Shown here piece by piece: positions 6,933 to 10,548 of a DNA stretch of 10,548 bases. This DNA is from Prevotella sp. UBA6429 (lineage in GTDB: Bacteria > Bacteroidota > Bacteroidia > Bacteroidales > Bacteroidaceae), in NCBI GenBank assembly GCA_002437285.1, contig DJOV01000008.1:1-10548 (forward strand). The letters are read 5' to 3'. The position numbers and the translations under genes were made by a program. Position 1 is the stretch's first letter; every line of letters begins with the position of its first letter. The notes under the pieces were generated by a model. That model was not told where the DNA came from, searched no databases, and worked only from the letters and a program-made list of their open reading frames with translations.

Positions 6933-7925
6933 ATGAGTAACTTAGCAGTCGAAATCGCAACCATCAATCAAGACAAAATGGAAAAACATGATTTTGTGAC
7001 CATTGCAGACCTCTCCAAGGAGCGCATATTGTACCTGCTTGGAATGGCGCAAGAATTTGAAAAACACCCAAACAGAGAATTGCTGAAAGGCAAGGTTGTA
7101 GCCACCCTCTTCTTTGAACCGTCAACCCGCACCCAGCTCAGCTTCCAAACCGCAGCCAACCGCCTTGGCGCCCGGGTCATCGGCTTTTCCGATGCCAAGA
7201 CCTCAAGCACGACAAAGGGCGAAACTCTGAAAGACACCATTCTCATGGTGAGCAACTATGCTGACGCCATCGTCATGCGCCACTACATCGAGGGAGCTGC
7301 GCAATATGCCAGCGAAGTGGCTCCCGTGCCCATTATCAACGCAGGTGACGGCGCACACATGCACCCCTCGCAATGCATGTTGGACCTTTACTCCATCTAC
7401 AAGACCCAAGGCACCTTGGAAAACCTAAACATCTACCTGGTTGGCGATCTCAAATACGGACGCACCGTCCACTCCCTCATTACGGCCATGCGCCACTTTC
7501 ATCCCATCTTCCATTTTGTAGCTCCCGAGGAGCTTGCCATGCCTGCCGAGTACAAGCTCTATTGTGACAAGCACGGCATCGAATACCATGAGCACACCAA
7601 GTTTGATGAAGACGTGATAGCCAATGCCGACATTCTCTACATGACCCGCGTGCAGAAAGAGCGTTTCTCCGACCTGATGGAGTATGAGCGCGTCAAGAAC
7701 ATTTATATCCTGCGCAACAGCATGCTGACCAAGGCCAAGCCCAACATGAAGATTCTGCACCCGTTGCCACGCGTGAACGAAATCGCTTACGATGTGGACG
7801 ACAATCCACATGCTTATTACATCCAGCAGGCCAAGAACGGCCTTTATGCCCGCGAAGCCATCTTCTGCTACTGCCTGGGCATCAGCCTTGACGACGTGAA
7901 AAACGACACGACCATCATCGGATAG
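6933..7925 (+). CDS. pyrB: Aspartate carbamoyltransferase, catalytic chain
   Basis: Makes N-carbamoyl-aspartate from carbamoyl phosphate and aspartate, the first committed step of pyrimidine synthesis, in the cytoplasm. From the first ATG it has 330 residues. Visible motifs are the carbamoyl-phosphate site FFEPSTRTQLSF (Ser-Thr-Arg-Thr at 64-67), the Lys95 loop in TTKGETLKDT, HPSQ at 144-147, GDLKYGRTVHS (171-181), the aspartate-binding TRVQKERF (238-245) and HPLPR at 276-280. An in-frame ATG at 6978 begins MEKHDFVTIADLSK and gives 315 residues, closer to the family length of about 310. Both ATGs have A-rich leaders and no Shine-Dalgarno, and an in-frame stop (TAA, 6924-6926) lies just upstream of the first. 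The true start may be either. It is the first gene of pyrB-pyrI-glyA, and the adjacent pyrI implies the allosteric holoenzyme. Confidence 0.97.
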   Translation: MSNLAVEIATINQDKMEKHDFVTIADLSKERILYLLGMAQEFEKHPNRELLKGKVVATLFFEPSTRTQLSFQTAANRLGARVIGFSDAKTSSTTKGETLKDTILMVSNYADAIVMRHYIEGAAQYASEVAPVPIINAGDGAHMHPSQCMLDLYSIYKTQGTLENLNIYLVGDLKYGRTVHSLITAMRHFHPIFHFVAPEELAMPAEYKLYCDKHGIEYHEHTKFDEDVIANADILYMTRVQKERFSDLMEYERVKNIYILRNSMLTKAKPNMKILHPLPRVNEIAYDVDDNPHAYYIQQAKNGLYAREAIFCYCLGISLDDVKNDTTIIG

Positions 7926-7958
7926 CGAAACACACACCTAACAACAACAACAACCATC

Positions 7959-8414
7959 ATGGGAAAGAGAGAATTGCAAGTGGCCGCCATTGAAAATGGC
8001 ACAGTCATCGACCACATACCCGCAGAGAAAACGTATCAAGTGGCACGCCTGCTTGACCTCGACCACCTCGACGCACAGGTCACCATCGGCTATAACTTGC
8101 CCTCCAAGAAAATAGGAAGGAAAGGCATCATCAAGATTGCCAACAAGTATTTCACAGACGAGGAAATCAACCAACTGTCGGTCATCGCACCGAAGATTGT
8201 GCTCAACGTCATCCGCAATTACGAAGTAGTAGAGAAACGCACCATCGAGACACCCGACGAACTTCACGGCATCGTGAAATGCAACAACCCCAAGTGCATC
8301 ACCAACAATGAGCCCATGTCCACCTTCTTCACCATCGTCGACAAGGAGCGAGGCATCCTCAAGTGCCACTACTGCGACAAGGAACAAGACATGAACAGCG
8401 TAGATCTTGTCTGA
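7959..8414 (+). CDS. pyrI: Aspartate carbamoyltransferase, regulatory chain
   Basis: The 151-residue regulatory subunit that binds nucleotide effectors and, through a zinc domain, joins PyrB trimers into the allosteric holoenzyme. The N-terminal allosteric domain shows the expected IENGTVIDHIPAEKTYQVARLL (about 11-32, quoted as a location guide) and IGYNLPSKKIGRKGIIKI (43-60). The C-terminal zinc domain has all four ligands: Cys108 and Cys113 (CNNPKC), and Cys136 and Cys139 (CHYC). The length equals the usual family size (about 150). It starts 33 bp after pyrB; the spacer is an ACAACAACAAC-rich stretch without a Shine-Dalgarno. Intact zinc ligands suggest a working regulatory chain, but which nucleotides inhibit or activate cannot be read from the sequence. 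Confidence 0.97.
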   Translation: MGKRELQVAAIENGTVIDHIPAEKTYQVARLLDLDHLDAQVTIGYNLPSKKIGRKGIIKIANKYFTDEEINQLSVIAPKIVLNVIRNYEVVEKRTIETPDELHGIVKCNNPKCITNNEPMSTFFTIVDKERGILKCHYCDKEQDMNSVDLV

Positions 8415-8466
8415 ACAATACCCGCATCGGTCAAACATATCATCATTAACATAACATCAACACAAC

Positions 8467-9747
8467 ATGGAAAGAGATTCTGAAATCTTCAACCTTATCG
8501 AACAAGAACACCAGCGCCAACTGAGAGGCATGGAGCTCATCGCGTCTGAGAACTTCGTCAGTGACGAGGTGATGCAAGCCATGGGTAGCTATCTGACAAA
8601 CAAGTATGCTGAGGGACTCCCCGGCAAGCGCTACTACGGCGGATGCCAAATCGTGGACCAAGTGGAGAACATCGCCATCGAGCGTGTCAAGAAACTGTTC
8701 GACGCCGAGTTTGCCAACGTGCAGCCTCACTCTGGCGCACAGGCTAACCAGGCCGTGTTGCTTGCCGTGTTGAAACCCGGCGACACCTTCATGGGGCTCG
8801 ACCTCGACCAGGGCGGACACCTCTCTCATGGTAGCGAGGTCAACACCTCTGGCATTCTCTACAACCACATCGGCTACACGCTGAACCGCGAGACAGGGCG
8901 TGTGGACTACGACGAGATGGAACGTCTCGCCCTGGAGCACAAGCCGAAGCTGATCATCGGTGGCGGATCGGCCTACAGCCGTGAGTGGGACTATGAGCGC
9001 ATGCACAAGATCGCTGACGAAGTGGGCGCGCTCCTGATGATTGACATGGCACACCCTGCCGGACTCATCGCTGCCGGACTGCTGAAGAATCCCGTGAAAT
9101 ACGCACACATCGTGACCACCACAACCCACAAGACCCTGCGCGGCCCGCGCGGCGGCGTGATTCTCCTGGGCAAGGACTTTGACAACCCATGGGGTCTCAC
9201 CACCAAGAAGGGTGTGGTCAAGAAGATGAGCCAACTGATCAACAGCGCTGTCTTCCCCGGCAACCAGGGCGGACCGCTCGAACACGTCATCGCCGCCAAG
9301 GCCGTAGGTTTCGGCGAGAACCTGAAGCCCTCATGGATAGAATACGCCAAGCAGGTGAAGACCAACGCCGCCACACTGGCACAAGACCTGATGGACCTGG
9401 GCTACGACATCGTCAGCGGCGGTACCGACAACCACTCCATGTTGCTCGACTTGCGCCGCAAGTATCCCGACTTGACAGGCAAGGTGGCCGAAAACGCACT
9501 GGTGGCAGCCGACATCACGGTGAACAAGAACAAGGTGCCCTATGATGAGCGCAGCGCCTTCCAGACATCAGGCATCCGCCTGGGCACAGCTGCCATGACA
9601 ACACGCGGCGCCAAAGAAGACATGATGCACCTCATCGCCAACCTCATTGACGAGGTGCTGGCCGATCCCGAGAACGAGCAGGTCATCAAGCGCGTCAGGG
9701 AGAAGGTCAACGAGACCATGAAGGCTTATCCCCTCTTCGCCTATTAA
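8467..9747 (+). CDS. glyA: Serine hydroxymethyltransferase
   Basis: A PLP enzyme that converts serine and tetrahydrofolate to glycine and 5,10-methylene-tetrahydrofolate, the main one-carbon source for thymidylate, purine and methionine synthesis; cytoplasmic. It has 426 residues, near the bacterial norm of about 415-430. Visible motifs are ELIASENFVS (23-32), KYAEGLPGKRYYGG (46-59), PHSGAQAN (87-94), the cofactor-binding DMAHPAGLIAAG (193-204) and the Schiff-base lysine Lys222 in TTTTHKTLRGPRGG. No key residue appears to be missing. It starts 52 bp after pyrI with a CAACA-rich leader and no -7 box seen in the gap, so it is probably co-transcribed with pyrBI. A strong terminator 31 bp after its stop codon closes the unit. 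Confidence 0.98.
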   Translation: MERDSEIFNLIEQEHQRQLRGMELIASENFVSDEVMQAMGSYLTNKYAEGLPGKRYYGGCQIVDQVENIAIERVKKLFDAEFANVQPHSGAQANQAVLLAVLKPGDTFMGLDLDQGGHLSHGSEVNTSGILYNHIGYTLNRETGRVDYDEMERLALEHKPKLIIGGGSAYSREWDYERMHKIADEVGALLMIDMAHPAGLIAAGLLKNPVKYAHIVTTTTHKTLRGPRGGVILLGKDFDNPWGLTTKKGVVKKMSQLINSAVFPGNQGGPLEHVIAAKAVGFGENLKPSWIEYAKQVKTNAATLAQDLMDLGYDIVSGGTDNHSMLLDLRRKYPDLTGKVAENALVAADITVNKNKVPYDERSAFQTSGIRLGTAAMTTRGAKEDMMHLIANLIDEVLADPENEQVIKRVREKVNETMKAYPLFAY

Positions 9748-9778
9748 GGACAAGAGCATAACACAACAATACCGATCA

Positions 9779-9816
9779 CTTGCCAGGGGAAGCGAAACCC
9801 CTGGCAAGCGATTTTT
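9779..9816 (+). terminator. Intrinsic terminator after glyA
   Basis: CTTGCCAGGGG (9779-9789) pairs perfectly with CCCCTGGCAAG (9798-9808) around an 8-base loop, AAGCGAAA. CGATTTTT follows, supplying the U-tract. This is a canonical Rho-independent terminator for the pyrB-pyrI-glyA transcript. Confidence 0.92.
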
Positions 9817-9864
9817 CACAAACGACTGGCACGACGTGTTGCCTTGCACAAACACCTCCTCATT

Positions 9865-10422
9865 TTGAAACGCCTCCTTCTCATTTTCTCCTTCACGGTG
9901 CTCTTCCTGGCACCTCTCACGGCGCAGACGCCCATTGCCAACCGCGTGAAAGCGGTCGTCAAGCGGTTGCCCGCCCATGCGCAAGTCGTAGCCAAATACA
10001 CCGACAACAAGCGCCATTGCCTCTACTACACGTTACGCAACCGCCTATTTCGCTACGACGTGAAAACCAACAGAAGAGAGGAAATATCGTTTTCGCCCAA
10101 CCCCTACTCCTCCATCATCACCACCTGGCTCAGCACAGACGGCAATGCGTTTTTCATAGCCATAGACCGCAAGCATCTCGTTTCTTTCTACCTCGACAAC
10201 GGGCAGGAACTATGGATCTACGACTCTCACACCAAGCTCCCCAAGAAGATTGGCGTCGGATTTTCCATCTCTCGCTCAGCCGAAGGCATCACCATCAAGC
10301 GCGCCTCACGTTGCCTGAATCCGCAGGCCGCACAAAACCGGCAACAATGGATGGTGTGTGACCATCACTACAACCACAACGGAACCCCTTTGGGAAAGGG
10401 TGAGGAATACAAGTTGGAATGA
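9865..10422 (+). CDS. Small exported protein of unknown function, non-ATG start
   Basis: I do not recognise this protein. From the TTG at 9865 it has 185 residues and begins with a convincing signal peptide: Lys-Arg, then LLLIFSFTVLFLAP, then a Leu-Thr-Ala cleavage site before Gln. It should therefore leave the cytoplasm. The mature part resembles one or two beta-propeller-like strands, with HCLYYTLRNRLFRYDV, then AFFIAIDRKHLVSFYL and GQELWIYDSHTKLP. It is too short for a whole propeller. Three cysteines are present. The frame has no ATG before the signal peptide; a second TTG at 9844 would add seven residues ahead of it. No TAnnTTTG box is seen between the glyA terminator and the start. It may be expressed by terminator read-through, from a weak promoter, or be a decaying gene. 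The open frame and signal peptide favour a real gene. Confidence 0.7.
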   Translation: MKRLLLIFSFTVLFLAPLTAQTPIANRVKAVVKRLPAHAQVVAKYTDNKRHCLYYTLRNRLFRYDVKTNRREEISFSPNPYSSIITTWLSTDGNAFFIAIDRKHLVSFYLDNGQELWIYDSHTKLPKKIGVGFSISRSAEGITIKRASRCLNPQAAQNRQQWMVCDHHYNHNGTPLGKGEEYKLE

Positions 10423-10548
10423 CGTCTCCGCAAGCAGGAAGGCTCTTGGCATATTTATAGGCGGATTGACATTTCGCACTACACAACGAGAAAGGAAAAG
10501 CCAGCAAGAAATCGGACAAAGTATATTAAAAAACAGGCGTTATTTTCA

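Noticed and set aside
7938..8438. 166-codon minus-strand frame covering pyrI
   Set aside because: A shadow of pyrI, which has all zinc ligands and full family length.
8446..9285. 279-codon minus-strand frame opposite glyA
   Set aside because: It mirrors the strongly biased codon use of glyA; its His/Val-rich product matches no family I recognise.
10386..10403. CCCTTT/AAAGGG hairpin considered as a terminator
   Set aside because: It lies inside the last coding region, has only a 6-bp stem with a 3-base loop, and no T-run follows.
10295..10519. 74-codon minus-strand frame at the right end
   Set aside because: It overlaps the exported protein gene antisense and lacks a clean promoter; the nearby TATACTTTG has one base too many between TA and TTTG.

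Overview
The window looks like a piece of a Bacteroidota chromosome, most likely Bacteroidales and probably Prevotella-like. The evidence is a PyrB/PyrI pair encoded beside glyA, a TPR-containing LytS-type sensor kinase paired with a LytTR regulator, start codons in A-rich contexts with little Shine-Dalgarno sequence, and promoter elements of the Bacteroidota type (-7 box TAnnTTTG). Genus is an inference from remembered gene order and protein style; no search was run. I see no mobile element, CRISPR array, tRNA or rRNA.

Layout, left half (minus strand). A three-gene cluster is transcribed right to left: a sensor histidine kinase (2140-4173), a LytTR response regulator (1359-2102, possibly from 2126) and an exported protein with MORN-like repeats (28-1344). 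The gaps are short (13-37 bp and 14 bp) with no terminator between genes, so they are probably one operon. A 377-bp gap (4174-4550) upstream of the kinase holds a candidate promoter, three tandem 10-bp repeats next to the predicted transcription start, two small palindromes, and a strong hairpin just past the next gene. That gene, also on the minus strand, is a class A penicillin-binding protein (4551-6863), the bifunctional peptidoglycan glycosyltransferase/transpeptidase of the cell envelope.

Right half (plus strand). The PBP gene and pyrB diverge from a short spacer containing a perfect 16-bp palindrome, made of two back-to-back -7 boxes, one per strand. Then follow pyrB (aspartate carbamoyltransferase catalytic chain), pyrI (its zinc-binding regulatory chain) and glyA (serine hydroxymethyltransferase), all co-directional, with 33- and 52-bp gaps and no internal promoter seen. 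They form a housekeeping module for pyrimidine synthesis and one-carbon supply. A textbook intrinsic terminator follows glyA. After it lies a small unrecognised exported protein (9865-10422) that has no ATG start and no visible promoter. The last ~125 bases (10423-10548) show no gene.

I do not see a clearly new biological system. The most interesting points are the mirrored PBP/pyrB promoter core, the kinase-regulator-MORN operon with its tandem repeat operator candidate, and the oddly expressed last gene.
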